Below the pieces are notes generated by a model, which saw only the letters and a list, made by a program, of their open reading frames with translations, had not been told where the DNA came from and searched no databases. From an uncultured Candidatus Melainabacteria bacterium (GTDB lineage: Bacteria; Cyanobacteriota; Vampirovibrionia; Gastranaerophilales; Gastranaerophilaceae), in assembly GCA_934728585.1 (NCBI GenBank), contig CAKVDZ010000013.1, forward strand, positions 1 to 43,065: 43,065 nt of DNA, read 5' to 3'. The stretch's first letter is position 1. Every line of letters begins with the position of its first letter. Below are positions 16,521 to 25,567 of the stretch, piece by piece. A program made the translations under genes and the position numbers.

Positions 16521-18287
16521 TTACGCAGTTTCTAGCGCATTATCAATATATTTTTCTTTGTAGAAGTCGAAGTTCTTTTTGAATTCTTCTTCACCAGAAG
16601 CTTTAAGTTCGTTCAAGTAATGGTGTTTTTCAAATGTAGATTGTTCAATTTGGATTAGGCAAACAGCAACGTTTGAACAGTGGTCTGAAACACGTTCTAT
16701 GTTGTTTAACACTTCTGTTAGGATAAAGCCTAGTTCAATTGTACAAGTGCCATTTTGAAGTCTTTCAATGTGTCTATTTTTAGAATTTGCGATTAAGATG
16801 TCGATCACTTGTTCTAAAGGTTCAACTTTTTTGGCTTTTTCTATGTCATTTTCACAGAAAGCTTCTGTTGTGATGTCCATAATTTCAGAAAGTGCGTTTG
16901 TAACCATTTGAAGTTCTTTTTTAGCATCATCTGAAAAACTAATTTGTTTTTCGTTCATTTCTTTTGCAACTTTCAAAATGTTTACCGCATGGTCACCAAT
17001 TCTTTCGAAATCGCTTATACAGTGAAGAAGTTTTGAAATTTCATGGCTATCTTTTTCTGTTAAATCTTTATTTGAAAGTTTTACTAAGAACGAACCCAAT
17101 TTATCTTCGTACATATCAATTTTTGGTTCTTTTCTCAAGATTTTTTCCATTCTACGTTCGCTGAATTTAGTAACCATTTTTACTGAACGGAAGAAGTTCT
17201 TTTTAGCCATAATTGCCATTTGGTCTGTCATGTTTTTACATTCAGCGATAGCAAATGACGGAGTTAACAATAATCTTTCATCTAAGAATACAGTTTCATC
17301 TTCTTTATCTTTTTTAGGTTTAACTGCCCAAACTGCAATTTTTTCAAGTTGTTTAGTGAATGGTAACAACATAATTGTTGTTGCGATATTAAATACTGTG
17401 TGACAGAACGCAATTCCAACAGGGTTGATTGCATCTGTAATAAATTTAAAGTTAAATATTATATTTCCAACATAGAATATTAATAAAAATACAATTGTAC
17501 CAATTAAGTTGAATGAAACGTGAACTGCAGATACACGTTTTGCGTTTGTTCCAACGCCGATACTAGAAATTAATGCTGTAACACAAGTACCGATGTTTTG
17601 ACCCATGATAATAGGAATTGCCATGCCATAAGTAATCCCACCTGTCATAGACAAGGCTTGCAATACACCAACTGAAGCTGCTGAACTTTGAATAATACCA
17701 GTGAACACAGCCCCAAAAATTACGCCTAAAATAGGGTTTGTAAATGCTGTTAAAATATGAGTAAATTCTGGCATGTCTGCAAGTGGTTTCATAGAATCAG
17801 ACATTAACTGCATGCCATACATTAGGATTGCAAATCCAACCATGATTCCACCAAGACTTTTGTTTTTGTCTTTTCTTGCTCCCATTATCAATAAAATACC
17901 GATTAAAGCGACAATTGGTGAAAAAGATTCAGGCTTTAACAGTCTTAAGAAGAAGTTTGAACTTTCAATACCTGATAACGATAAAATCCATGCTGTTAGG
18001 GTTGTACCTACGTTTGAACCCATGATAACACCGATTGTTTGTCCAAGCTCCATAATTCCAGAGTTTACCAAACCTACAAGCATGACTGTCAATGCTGATG
18101 AGGATTGGATTGCGATAGTAATACCTGCACCAAGTGCGAGTGATTTCATAGGATTTGAAGTTAGCATTTTAAGCATGCGTTCTAATTTACCGCCAGCGAC
18201 TTTTTCTAAGCCGTTTGACATAACGCTCATACCATATAGGAAGAATGCTAACCCCCCACATAGTGTAAATATTGAAAAAATATCCAT
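16521..18287 (-). CDS. Na+/Pi cotransporter family protein with PhoU-like tail
   Basis: At 588 residues, the N-terminal 330 form about eight or nine membrane helices with two inverted Na/Pi-cotransport repeats, each holding the QSS motif (QSSSA at 61-65, QSSAA at 200-204). The C-terminal part from about 345 is helical and PhoU-like, with repeated E-R-I/V-G/S-D-H motifs near 450 and 535. The family (NptA/YjbB-like) transports phosphate with sodium; PhoU-like tails probably regulate it. Upstream on the same strand, 98 nt away, lies an unknown membrane-anchored gene. An AAAGGAAAG Shine-Dalgarno precedes the start. Confidence 0.9.
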   Translation of the reverse strand: MDIFSIFTLCGGLAFFLYGMSVMSNGLEKVAGGKLERMLKMLTSNPMKSLALGAGITIAIQSSSALTVMLVGLVNSGIMELGQTIGVIMGSNVGTTLTAWILSLSGIESSNFFLRLLKPESFSPIVALIGILLIMGARKDKNKSLGGIMVGFAILMYGMQLMSDSMKPLADMPEFTHILTAFTNPILGVIFGAVFTGIIQSSAASVGVLQALSMTGGITYGMAIPIIMGQNIGTCVTALISSIGVGTNAKRVSAVHVSFNLIGTIVFLLIFYVGNIIFNFKFITDAINPVGIAFCHTVFNIATTIMLLPFTKQLEKIAVWAVKPKKDKEDETVFLDERLLLTPSFAIAECKNMTDQMAIMAKKNFFRSVKMVTKFSERRMEKILRKEPKIDMYEDKLGSFLVKLSNKDLTEKDSHEISKLLHCISDFERIGDHAVNILKVAKEMNEKQISFSDDAKKELQMVTNALSEIMDITTEAFCENDIEKAKKVEPLEQVIDILIANSKNRHIERLQNGTCTIELGFILTEVLNNIERVSDHCSNVAVCLIQIEQSTFEKHHYLNELKASGEEEFKKNFDFYKEKYIDNALETA

Positions 18288-18385
18288 AGTCTTTCCTTTT
18301 TTTTGTCTAATAGTATTTACAAAATAATTATAAAAAAAAAATACAAATTTATAATTAAATGTTGCTATTTTGTAAAAAAAGATAA

Positions 18386-18985
18386 CTATTTAACTTTTTT
18401 AAAAAACTCATTAGTTATAAGTTGTGAATATTTCTTGTTTTCATTAAATGAAATAAGAGTTCTAGACTCATCTGGAGAAATATCAACTGCTGAAATAACT
18501 CCTCCGATGGTGCCTAGAGGAAGTTTGTTAACTTTTGCAGTAAATCTCACATATGGTACTTCTTCGCCATAAGCTTTCATTGTGCCAGATTGAGTTATCG
18601 TAAAATCATCAACTTGAAGTGACTGATATTTGAATTTTTTTATTAGGTCATTTATTTTTGTTTCAACTGTGTTATTTGCAAAATCGTCTTCTGTAAGTAA
18701 GGATTTGCTGTTAGACTTAAGAACAACCATTTTTTGACCTGAAGCTTCGTGTTCGGCAAGTACACCGTGGTAACCAAACGCACTGGCTGCTTTATCAATT
18801 GTATATTCTTCTGAAATACCAGAAAAATCCCCTAATTTGCTTGCTTTATCCATTACTGATTCTTCACTTTGGTTGAAATATTTGTTAAATTGTTCAATTA
18901 CAAATTCTTTTCCCCCAATAGAGAAAAATCCTATCAAAGCAAGCGCTAGTATGATTATTTGTAATATTTTTTTTAGGCAACCCAT
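18386..18985 (-). CDS. Hypothetical single-pass membrane protein (199 aa)
   Basis: Not recognised. Residues 4-24 are a hydrophobic signal anchor (LKKILQIIILALALIGFFS). The remainder (25-199) is soluble and mostly beta/alpha with no cysteine and no clear motif; residues 150-180 look like a beta-sheet (VRFTAKVNKLPLGTIGG). The topology suggests an extracytoplasmic domain. It precedes the phosphate transporter on the same strand and is divergent from mutS, so it could share transcription with the transporter, but no functional link is visible. Confidence 0.7.
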   Translation of the reverse strand: MGCLKKILQIIILALALIGFFSIGGKEFVIEQFNKYFNQSEESVMDKASKLGDFSGISEEYTIDKAASAFGYHGVLAEHEASGQKMVVLKSNSKSLLTEDDFANNTVETKINDLIKKFKYQSLQVDDFTITQSGTMKAYGEEVPYVRFTAKVNKLPLGTIGGVISAVDISPDESRTLISFNENKKYSQLITNEFFKKVK

Positions 18986-19042
18986 ATTGAATTTCTCTTG
19001 TATTTAATTTAACATGTCTATTATACAAAGGAATTATAAATC

Positions 19043-21616
19043 ATGTATGTTCAAGAAATCAACCATATTAAGACAAATGAAGTAAATATTTCTGACGCAA
19101 CTCCAGCTATGCAACAGTATTTGGAGATTAAAAAAGACCACCAAGATAAAATTTTACTTTACAGAATGGGTGATTTTTATGAAACATTTTTTGAAGATGC
19201 TGTAAAGTTGTCAAAAGAACTTGAAATAACATTAACAGCTCGAGATGCAGGTAACGTTTTAGGTAAAATCCCACTTGCAGGAGTCCCAGCCAAAGCAATT
19301 GATGCTTATTTAGAAAAACTTGTTCACAAAAATATTAAGGTTGCGGTTTGTGAACAACTGGAAGATCCTAAGTTTGCAAAAGGTATTGTAAAACGTGGTG
19401 TCACAAGAATTATTACAGCTGGTACTATTACAGAATCAAATTTATTAGATAAAAATAAAAACAATTATATTTGTGCGTTATTTAACGACAAAAAAACTGA
19501 CTTGTATGGATTTGCTTATACTGATATTTCAACTGGCGAATTTAAGGTTACCCAAGCACCTTATGCGTTAATTTTATCAGAATTGGCAAGAATAAAACCC
19601 TCTGAAATTATTGCTCCATCTGCGCAACAAGAAGTTTTACCATTCCAAATTGTTCCAGAAGAAAGAGTAGATTTGCCTGATGAAATTACCGCAAATTACA
19701 ACTGTTCAAAAGTTCCAGCAAGTGTTTTTGATGAGAATTTTGCAAAAAATAATTTGAAAGCTGCACTAAAATTGAATACATTGGACGGTTTGGGTTATGA
19801 TGACTGTAAGCTTGGTTTCAGAGCAGCTGCCGCCGTTTTGGGTTATATTTGGGAAACATTAAAAGAAAATTTTCCAAAATTTGAAAGCATTGAGTCTTAT
19901 GTGCTTTCGGAATATGTTCTAATTGATTCAAGCACAAGAAAAAACTTGGAATTAGTTGAAACATTACGCGAAAAAAATAAATATGGTTCCTTGTTATGGG
20001 CTTTAGATAAGACAAAAACTAACATGGGCGCAAGACTTCTTCGCTCTTGGATTTGCCAGCCGTTAAAAGATGTTGATGAAATAAATAAGCGTCTTGATTT
20101 TGTTTCGCAAGTGATTGATTTGGAAGAAACTAGATTGGGGGTTTCTGAAGCTTTAGAACAAATTTATGATATACAAAGACTTGCTACAAGATTGAGTAAT
20201 GGTTCTGTAAGTCCACGTGATTTCATTGGGTTAAAACTTTCTTTGCAAAGAGTTCCAGAAATTTTAAATTTGGTTTCTACTATTAATACAAATTTGTTTG
20301 ATGAAGTAAAGAACTTTGCTTCCGATTTAACTGATTTTGCTGATATTATTGATAGAACAATTCAAGAAAATCCACCAATGTTATTGAAAGAAGGTGGCAT
20401 AATTAAAGATGGCGTAAGTGCGGAATTGGACTATCTTAATGACCTTTTAACTGGTGGTGAAAACTGGTTAAAACAATATGAAGAAGACGAAAAAGAAAAA
20501 ACAGGCATTAAAACTCTAAAAATAGGTTATAATAAAGTTTTTGGGTATTTTATTGAGGTTACAAATACAAACTTGAATATGGTTCCAAATACTTATATAA
20601 GAAAACAAACTTTATCTAATGCAGAACGCTTTATTACCGATGATTTGAAACACCATGAAGATGAAGTTTTGAACGCGCAATTTAAGGCTCGCGAGCTTGA
20701 ATATAAATTATTTAATGATTTTAAAGATTATTCAAAAGAATTTGTTTCAAAGGTTCGAAATTTTGCTGAAAGTGTTGCAAAATTAGATGTTTTAAACTCT
20801 TTTGCAACTACAGCTTTAGAAAATAATTATGCAAGACCAGAGTTAGACGAAAGTGGTGATTTTATAGTCAAAAATGGTCGTCACCCAGTGCTTGAATTGA
20901 TTTTGCCGTTGGGCGAATATGTTGCGAATGACTTAGATTTAGAAGCTAATTCAACAGACGGAAAAACTCAATTTATGATTTTGACAGGTCCAAATATGGC
21001 TGGTAAATCTACATTTATGCGTCAGAATGCATTGATAGCCTTAATGGCTCAAATAGGTTCTTATGTTCCAGCTGATAGCGCTAAAATTGGTGTAGTTGAT
21101 AAAATCTTTACTCGGGTTGGTGCAAGCGATGATTTAACCCTTGGACAATCTACATTTATGGTTGAAATGGTTGAAACTGCTTATATTTTAAATTCTGCAA
21201 CAGAAAAAAGTTTAATTTTATTAGATGAAATTGGTAGAGGTACAAGTACGTACGATGGTGTTGCGATTGCTTGGGCTGTTGCTGAATATATTGCAACAAA
21301 AATTAAGGCAAGATGTATTTTTGCAACTCACTACCACGAATTGAATGTAATGACTCAATCTTATCCACAAATTAAAAATTACAGAATTACAATTTCAGAA
21401 AACGATGGCGAAATAATTTTCTTAAGAAAAATTGTTCAAGGTGGAGCAAGTAAGAGTTATGGTATTCAAGTTGCTAAAATGGCAGGTTTACCGCAAGTTG
21501 TATTAGAACGCTCTAATGAGTTAATGCACAAATTGCAAAAAAATCATTCAAAAAATCTTGCTACTAAAAAGGCTCAACAACCTGAAATTGATGTCCCTCA
21601 ATTAAATCTGTTTTAA
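19043..21616 (+). CDS. mutS: DNA mismatch repair protein MutS
   Basis: Canonical MutS of 857 aa. The N-terminal mismatch-recognition domain has the intact F-x-E motif in GDFYETF (about residue 50). The core and lever domains follow, then the ATPase with Walker A GPNMAGKST at 649-657 and Walker B ILLDE at 725-729, and the STFMVEM signature. It recognises mismatches and recruits MutL (not in this window). AAAGGAATT precedes the ATG. A distinct MutS2 is present at 231, so both branches of the family are represented. Confidence 0.98.
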   Translation: MYVQEINHIKTNEVNISDATPAMQQYLEIKKDHQDKILLYRMGDFYETFFEDAVKLSKELEITLTARDAGNVLGKIPLAGVPAKAIDAYLEKLVHKNIKVAVCEQLEDPKFAKGIVKRGVTRIITAGTITESNLLDKNKNNYICALFNDKKTDLYGFAYTDISTGEFKVTQAPYALILSELARIKPSEIIAPSAQQEVLPFQIVPEERVDLPDEITANYNCSKVPASVFDENFAKNNLKAALKLNTLDGLGYDDCKLGFRAAAAVLGYIWETLKENFPKFESIESYVLSEYVLIDSSTRKNLELVETLREKNKYGSLLWALDKTKTNMGARLLRSWICQPLKDVDEINKRLDFVSQVIDLEETRLGVSEALEQIYDIQRLATRLSNGSVSPRDFIGLKLSLQRVPEILNLVSTINTNLFDEVKNFASDLTDFADIIDRTIQENPPMLLKEGGIIKDGVSAELDYLNDLLTGGENWLKQYEEDEKEKTGIKTLKIGYNKVFGYFIEVTNTNLNMVPNTYIRKQTLSNAERFITDDLKHHEDEVLNAQFKARELEYKLFNDFKDYSKEFVSKVRNFAESVAKLDVLNSFATTALENNYARPELDESGDFIVKNGRHPVLELILPLGEYVANDLDLEANSTDGKTQFMILTGPNMAGKSTFMRQNALIALMAQIGSYVPADSAKIGVVDKIFTRVGASDDLTLGQSTFMVEMVETAYILNSATEKSLILLDEIGRGTSTYDGVAIAWAVAEYIATKIKARCIFATHYHELNVMTQSYPQIKNYRITISENDGEIIFLRKIVQGGASKSYGIQVAKMAGLPQVVLERSNELMHKLQKNHSKNLATKKAQQPEIDVPQLNLF

Positions 21617-21644
21617 AAAATAGTTACAATAATTGTATATATTT

Positions 21645-21682
21645 CTTTTGCGTGTTAATATTAAATAAAATAAACGCAAAGG
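21645..21682 (+). promoter_or_regulatory. Hairpin overlapping the malQ ribosome-binding site
   Basis: CTTTTGCGT (21645-21653) can pair with ACGCAAAGG (21674-21682; one G-U), with a 20-nt AT loop. The 3' arm takes up AAAGG of the malQ Shine-Dalgarno AAAGGAG (21678-21684). If transcribed, this would occlude the site; as DNA it is a spaced inverted repeat that could instead be an operator. Confidence 0.45.
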
Positions 21683-21689
21683 AGTAATT

Positions 21690-23549
21690 ATGGGATTATT
21701 AGATAAAAAACCAGAAAAAATCATAAAAGACGCATTGAAAGTATTAGGTAAAAAACAACTTTCACTGATTATTCACGGAAGCAGTTTCCCTGATGTTGAA
21801 AATGAAGATACGGCTTACGGTAACTACAATTCAAATGGTGCTAGAAATTTAGTTGATTTTATTTCAGGTGTATTTACATCAATCCAATTGGGTCCAAATG
21901 GTAAATTGAAATCTTGTGATAGTTCACCTTACACAAGTACAATTTTCTCTGGAAACCCTTTATTCATTGATTTAAAACAATTAACAACAGAAAAATGGGA
22001 CTATATTCTATCAAATGAAACATTTGATTCAATTGTTAATGAAAATCCAAATAAAAATGTTAATAAAACTGCATTTTCTTATGCTTACAGACGCCATGAT
22101 GACGCGTTAAGTGAAGCTTATGATAATTTCATTAAATCAGAAAACTTGAAAAAACGCAGAAAGCAATTTGAAATTTACAAACACGATAACGCTACTTGGT
22201 TAGATAAAGACGCATTGTATCAAGCTTTGTCAGTTGATAACGGTAATGATTATTGGCCATTGTGGAAATCAGAAACAGATAAAAACTTGTTCAATCCAAA
22301 ATCTATTGAACAAAGAATGGAATATGCAAAACGTATTGAAGAAATTGAAAATAAATATGAAAAAGAAATTGATTTATATAAATTCTGTCAATTTGTTTTA
22401 AACTGCCAATCTGAAGATTCAAAAAATTACGCAGATAAGAAAAAAATCAAAATGATTGCAGATAGGCAAGTTGCATTCTCAGATAGAGATATCTGGGCTT
22501 ACCAACAATATTTCTTAGATGGTTGGTGCTTAGGTTGCCCTCCAGATTATTTCTCAAAAGATGGTCAAGCTTGGGGCTTCCCTGTAATGGATCCAGAAAG
22601 TTTATTCAACGAAGATGATTCACTTGCAGATGGCGGAAAGTTGATGAAAGAATTGTTCAAAAAAATGTTCCGCGAAAACAAAGGTGGTGTAAGAATTGAC
22701 CATATTGTTGGCTTAATTGACCCTTGGGTGTACAAAGCTGGTCACAAACCAAAAATTGATGAGGGTGCAGGTAGATTGTATTCTTCTCCAGAACACGAAT
22801 TTCTATCAAAATACGCTGTAATCGATGAAAAAGACTTAAATTTAGATGTTACAGCAGATAATGAATTGCGTGTAAAAACTTTAAATAAAAAACAAGTTAA
22901 AAAATATGGCAGATTAATTGAAAAAATTGTTATCGCAGCAGCTAAAGAGGAAGGCTTAAACAAAAATTCAATTATTTGCGAAGATTTAGGTACTTTAACA
23001 AACCCAGTTGCTGCTGTTTTAAAAGAATACGGCTTGTTGGGTATGAGATTAACTCAATTTGTAGTACCAGAGCAAGAAGATCACCCATACAGATGCAAAA
23101 ATATTACAGAAAAATGCTGGGCTATGGTTGGAACTCACGATAATAGACCTATTTCAATGTGGGCAGATGATTTGGTAAATACTCACGTTGGATACTTACA
23201 CGCAAAAGCTTTAGTTGAAGATTTGTTTAAAGATGTTGATAATAAAGATGATATTATCGTTAAATTGACTCAAGATGCTGAATTCTTGGCAAAAATTAAA
23301 CTAGTTGAAATCTTTGCTTCTCATGCAGAAAACATTCAAATTTTCTTTACTGATTACTTTAATGTAAAAGATGTTTATAACGTACCAGGTACATCAGGTG
23401 ATGCAAACTGGTCGTTAAGACTACCAAATAACTTTGCTAACTTAAACAAAATCGATTTACCTGAAATTTTGAAAGTGGCAATCGAAGCTAGAGGTAAAGA
23501 ATTTGCGTCTAAACACTCAAAATTAATTGAACACTTGAATAATATATAA
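21690..23549 (+). CDS. malQ: 4-alpha-glucanotransferase (amylomaltase, GH77)
   Basis: MalQ transfers alpha-1,4-glucan segments between chains in maltodextrin, glycogen or starch use. At 619 aa it has the GH77/GH-H catalytic residues: nucleophile Asp337 in RIDH (335-338), acid/base Glu431 in EDLG, and transition-state Asp484 in GTHDN (481-485). A YGNYNS segment and SPYTSTIFSGNPLFIDL near 78-94 match the N-terminal substrate region (DSPYQ-NP family signature). The insert at about 120-230 is charged and longer than in compact MalQ. The TPR-propeller gene follows after 2 nt. It likely works with the large GH13-like protein at 34600. Confidence 0.92.
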   Translation: MGLLDKKPEKIIKDALKVLGKKQLSLIIHGSSFPDVENEDTAYGNYNSNGARNLVDFISGVFTSIQLGPNGKLKSCDSSPYTSTIFSGNPLFIDLKQLTTEKWDYILSNETFDSIVNENPNKNVNKTAFSYAYRRHDDALSEAYDNFIKSENLKKRRKQFEIYKHDNATWLDKDALYQALSVDNGNDYWPLWKSETDKNLFNPKSIEQRMEYAKRIEEIENKYEKEIDLYKFCQFVLNCQSEDSKNYADKKKIKMIADRQVAFSDRDIWAYQQYFLDGWCLGCPPDYFSKDGQAWGFPVMDPESLFNEDDSLADGGKLMKELFKKMFRENKGGVRIDHIVGLIDPWVYKAGHKPKIDEGAGRLYSSPEHEFLSKYAVIDEKDLNLDVTADNELRVKTLNKKQVKKYGRLIEKIVIAAAKEEGLNKNSIICEDLGTLTNPVAAVLKEYGLLGMRLTQFVVPEQEDHPYRCKNITEKCWAMVGTHDNRPISMWADDLVNTHVGYLHAKALVEDLFKDVDNKDDIIVKLTQDAEFLAKIKLVEIFASHAENIQIFFTDYFNVKDVYNVPGTSGDANWSLRLPNNFANLNKIDLPEILKVAIEARGKEFASKHSKLIEHLNNI

Positions 23550-23551
23550 CT

Positions 23552-24400
23552 ATGATAAAAAAACTTTGCTTAATCTTAACCTTAATATTATTTTTACCGA
23601 TGTCTGCATTTGCGGAGATTGCAAATGAAGCTCGTCTAGAATACAACAGAGGGGTAGATTACTACAAAATTGGTCAATACGAAAAAGCTGCTGAATATTT
23701 CAGAAGTGCAATTAATGTAAGCCCTGATTTTATAGATGCTTACTACAATTTAGGAAGTATTTTAGAATACTTGAAACAATATGACTCTGCACTTATGGTA
23801 TTTGAACAAATAGTTGTAAGACAACCAGATGATTACGAGGCTGTATACAAGGCTGCGTCTGTAGCTTTTCTATTAGGTCAATATGACAAAGCTTTAAAAT
23901 ATGTATCTATTATTCCAAGAAGTGCACAACAATATGAGTTGGCTCAAACTTTAGCAAGAAAGGCTAAATCAACAAATATTGGCGGTAGAGATATAAAAGT
24001 TCCTCTACAATCAATAGATACAAGCAAATATCCTCAAAATTCTTTCTTGTTTGAGGGAATTCAAGGTCCGACTGGCATGGTTACAGATGATTTTGGAAAT
24101 CTGTTTGTTGCTTGTTATTCAGATAATGCGATTACAAAAATATTCCCAGACGGGCGTAGAGTTATATTTGCAAAAGATAAGAGAATAAATGGTCCAATCG
24201 GGCTTGCAATTGACGTTGCAGGTAACATTTATGTTGCAAATTATGGAAACAATAACGTTTTGAAGATATCAAAACAAGGTGTTATAAAAGTTTTGGTTGC
24301 AAATATTGATAAACCTTATGGTTTGTATTTAAGTGGAAATATGTTGTATATTTCTTCACAAGGTTCTAATTCTGTTTTGCGCTACAAACTTCAAAAGTAA
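23552..24400 (+). CDS. Exported TPR plus NHL-type beta-propeller protein
   Basis: The protein is 282 residues: a signal peptide (residues 1-21, ending SAFA), three TPR units (about 27-135) with classic A-x-x-Y-Y-N-L-G and Y-x-x-A patterns, a linker, and three to four NHL/SMP-30-like blades (about 165-282; GPTGMVTDDFGNLFVA, GPIGLAIDVAGNIYVA, KPYGLYLSGNMLYIS). Full propellers need five to six blades, so this one is short and may complete itself by oligomerising. There is no Shine-Dalgarno and only 2 nt after malQ, so it is translationally coupled. The 3' end overlaps metF by 35 nt on the opposite strand. Binding or scaffold role in the periplasm is inferred. Confidence 0.8.
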   Translation: MIKKLCLILTLILFLPMSAFAEIANEARLEYNRGVDYYKIGQYEKAAEYFRSAINVSPDFIDAYYNLGSILEYLKQYDSALMVFEQIVVRQPDDYEAVYKAASVAFLLGQYDKALKYVSIIPRSAQQYELAQTLARKAKSTNIGGRDIKVPLQSIDTSKYPQNSFLFEGIQGPTGMVTDDFGNLFVACYSDNAITKIFPDGRRVIFAKDKRINGPIGLAIDVAGNIYVANYGNNNVLKISKQGVIKVLVANIDKPYGLYLSGNMLYISSQGSNSVLRYKLQK

Positions 24401-25250
24401 GATTTTTTAAGATAGCAGTTGTTGAATAAGCCTTGTTTAGAGTGAAAAAGTGTAAGCCTTTAACACCGTTTTCAATTAATTCAGCGCATTGTTCTGTTGC
24501 AAAATCAATACCTAACTTTTTGACGTCATCTTTGTTATCTTTAAATCTTTCAAGATTTTCCATTAATTTTTTTGGAACGGATACATTTGCGAGCGATAAC
24601 ATTTTATCTAACTGTTGATAGCTTAAAATAGGCAAAATTCCAGCGCAAACTGGTATATTAATATTTTCTTTGTCTAGTAATTCTATGTATTTAAAAAATT
24701 TGCTGTTATCAAAAAACATTTGAGTAAAAATCACATCTGCTCCAGCGTTTATTTTTAATTTTAAATTTTTAATATCTGTTTGTAAATCTGGAGCCTCAAT
24801 GTGGCATTCTGGATAGCCAGCGACTGCAATAGAAAAATCTGTTTTTAATTTTAGATATTCGACAAGTTCGTTTGCGTATCTAAAATCTCTGTGGCAAACT
24901 AAGCAGTCTTGTGGTTCGTCGCCTTTTAAAGCTAAAATATTTTCAATATTTAACTTGTTTAACTCGCCCAAATATTTGTTAATTTGTTCCTTGTTTGAAC
25001 AAACACAAGTAAAATGTGGCATAACATTTATTTTTCTTTTGCAAAGTTCTTGAACAATAGAAAGGGAGTGGTCTTTGTTTGAGCCTCCTGCCCCGTAAGT
25101 TACTGATATTAGTGCGGGTGAAAACTTGTTTAATTTATCAACTTCTGTGTATAACTTTTCTGTCTTTTCTCCAGTTTCGTCGTTTTTAGGTGGAAAAATT
25201 TCATAAGATAAAACCGTTTTATCAGAAGAATAAATATCTTTAAGTTTCAT
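24366..25250 (-). CDS. metF: 5,10-methylenetetrahydrofolate reductase
   Basis: MetF reduces methylene-THF to methyl-THF for methionine synthesis, using FAD. The 294-aa length is normal, and the TIM-barrel motifs SYEIFPPKN (residues 15-23), SVTYGAGGS near 50, LALKGDEP near 108 and TQMFFDN near 175 are typical. No Shine-Dalgarno is visible: an extended -10 (TGATATAAT) ends 9 nt before the ATG, implying a leaderless transcript. It competes with ThyX for methylene-THF. It is divergent from the 6S-like RNA and aroF. Confidence 0.95.
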   Translation of the reverse strand: MKLKDIYSSDKTVLSYEIFPPKNDETGEKTEKLYTEVDKLNKFSPALISVTYGAGGSNKDHSLSIVQELCKRKINVMPHFTCVCSNKEQINKYLGELNKLNIENILALKGDEPQDCLVCHRDFRYANELVEYLKLKTDFSIAVAGYPECHIEAPDLQTDIKNLKLKINAGADVIFTQMFFDNSKFFKYIELLDKENINIPVCAGILPILSYQQLDKMLSLANVSVPKKLMENLERFKDNKDDVKKLGIDFATEQCAELIENGVKGLHFFTLNKAYSTTAILKNLTFEVCSAKQN

Positions 25251-25259
25251 AATGCAAGT

Positions 25260-25268
25260 ATTATATCA
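25260..25268 (-). promoter_or_regulatory. Extended -10 box of metF
   Basis: Minus-strand TGATATAAT, with TATAAT at 25265-25260, followed by 9 nt and the metF ATG (25250). It is identical in sequence and spacing to the maf promoter. No -35 consensus is obvious. Confidence 0.5.
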
Positions 25269-25288
25269 CAATTTGTTAACCTGTGCAC

Positions 25289-25317
25289 TTGAAAAGTTTA
25301 AAAACATGTGACATAAT
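25289..25317 (+). promoter_or_regulatory. Promoter of the 6S-like RNA
   Basis: TTGAAA at 25289-25294, a 17-nt spacer and CATAAT at 25312-25317. The predicted start (about 25324) coincides with the first paired base of the RNA's closing stem at 25325. Confidence 0.7.
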
Positions 25318-25324
25318 ATTATTA

Positions 25325-25507
25325 CTTTGCATAGATGTTTATTTTGTTCCTACATTTTTAATTAAAGGGAGAATTGACTCTACTGGCATTGAAGTATACC
25401 GACCGATAGTTTTATGCTATACGCCAGTCGGAAACGGATTAGTCAAGGCGTTCACCCACCTGCGAGACTACGCAGGCAACAAAATCGCATTTGTGCAAAG
25501 TTCTTTT
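25325..25507 (+). ncRNA. ssrS: 6S-RNA-like regulatory RNA
   Basis: A GC-richer, non-coding segment of about 176-185 nt between metF and aroF folds like 6S RNA, the RNA polymerase-holoenzyme decoy. The closing stem pairs 25325-25338 with 25487-25500 (14 bp including G-U pairs), then after a small internal loop TTTTGTT (25342-25348) with AACAAAA (25478-25484). A large bubble follows, whose 3' strand holds a perfect hairpin CCTGCG-AGACTA-CGCAGG (25459-25476). The apical arm has TTGACT/AGTCAA (25374-25379, 25441-25446) and CTGGC/GCCAG (25383-25387, 25423-25427). A T7 tract after 25503 ends it. The segment TTCACCCACCTG resembles a conserved 6S stretch from memory. An 85-codon frame across it is treated as chance. 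Confidence 0.72.
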
Positions 25508-25567
25508 TTTATTTTGTTTTTTATGATATTATTTACCTAGATTATTACACTATAGGGGTATGAAAAA

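Noticed and set aside
25283..25540. 85-codon open frame on the plus strand
   Set aside because: It starts with GTG inside the promoter of the structured RNA, has no Shine-Dalgarno, and its sequence is explained by RNA pairing.
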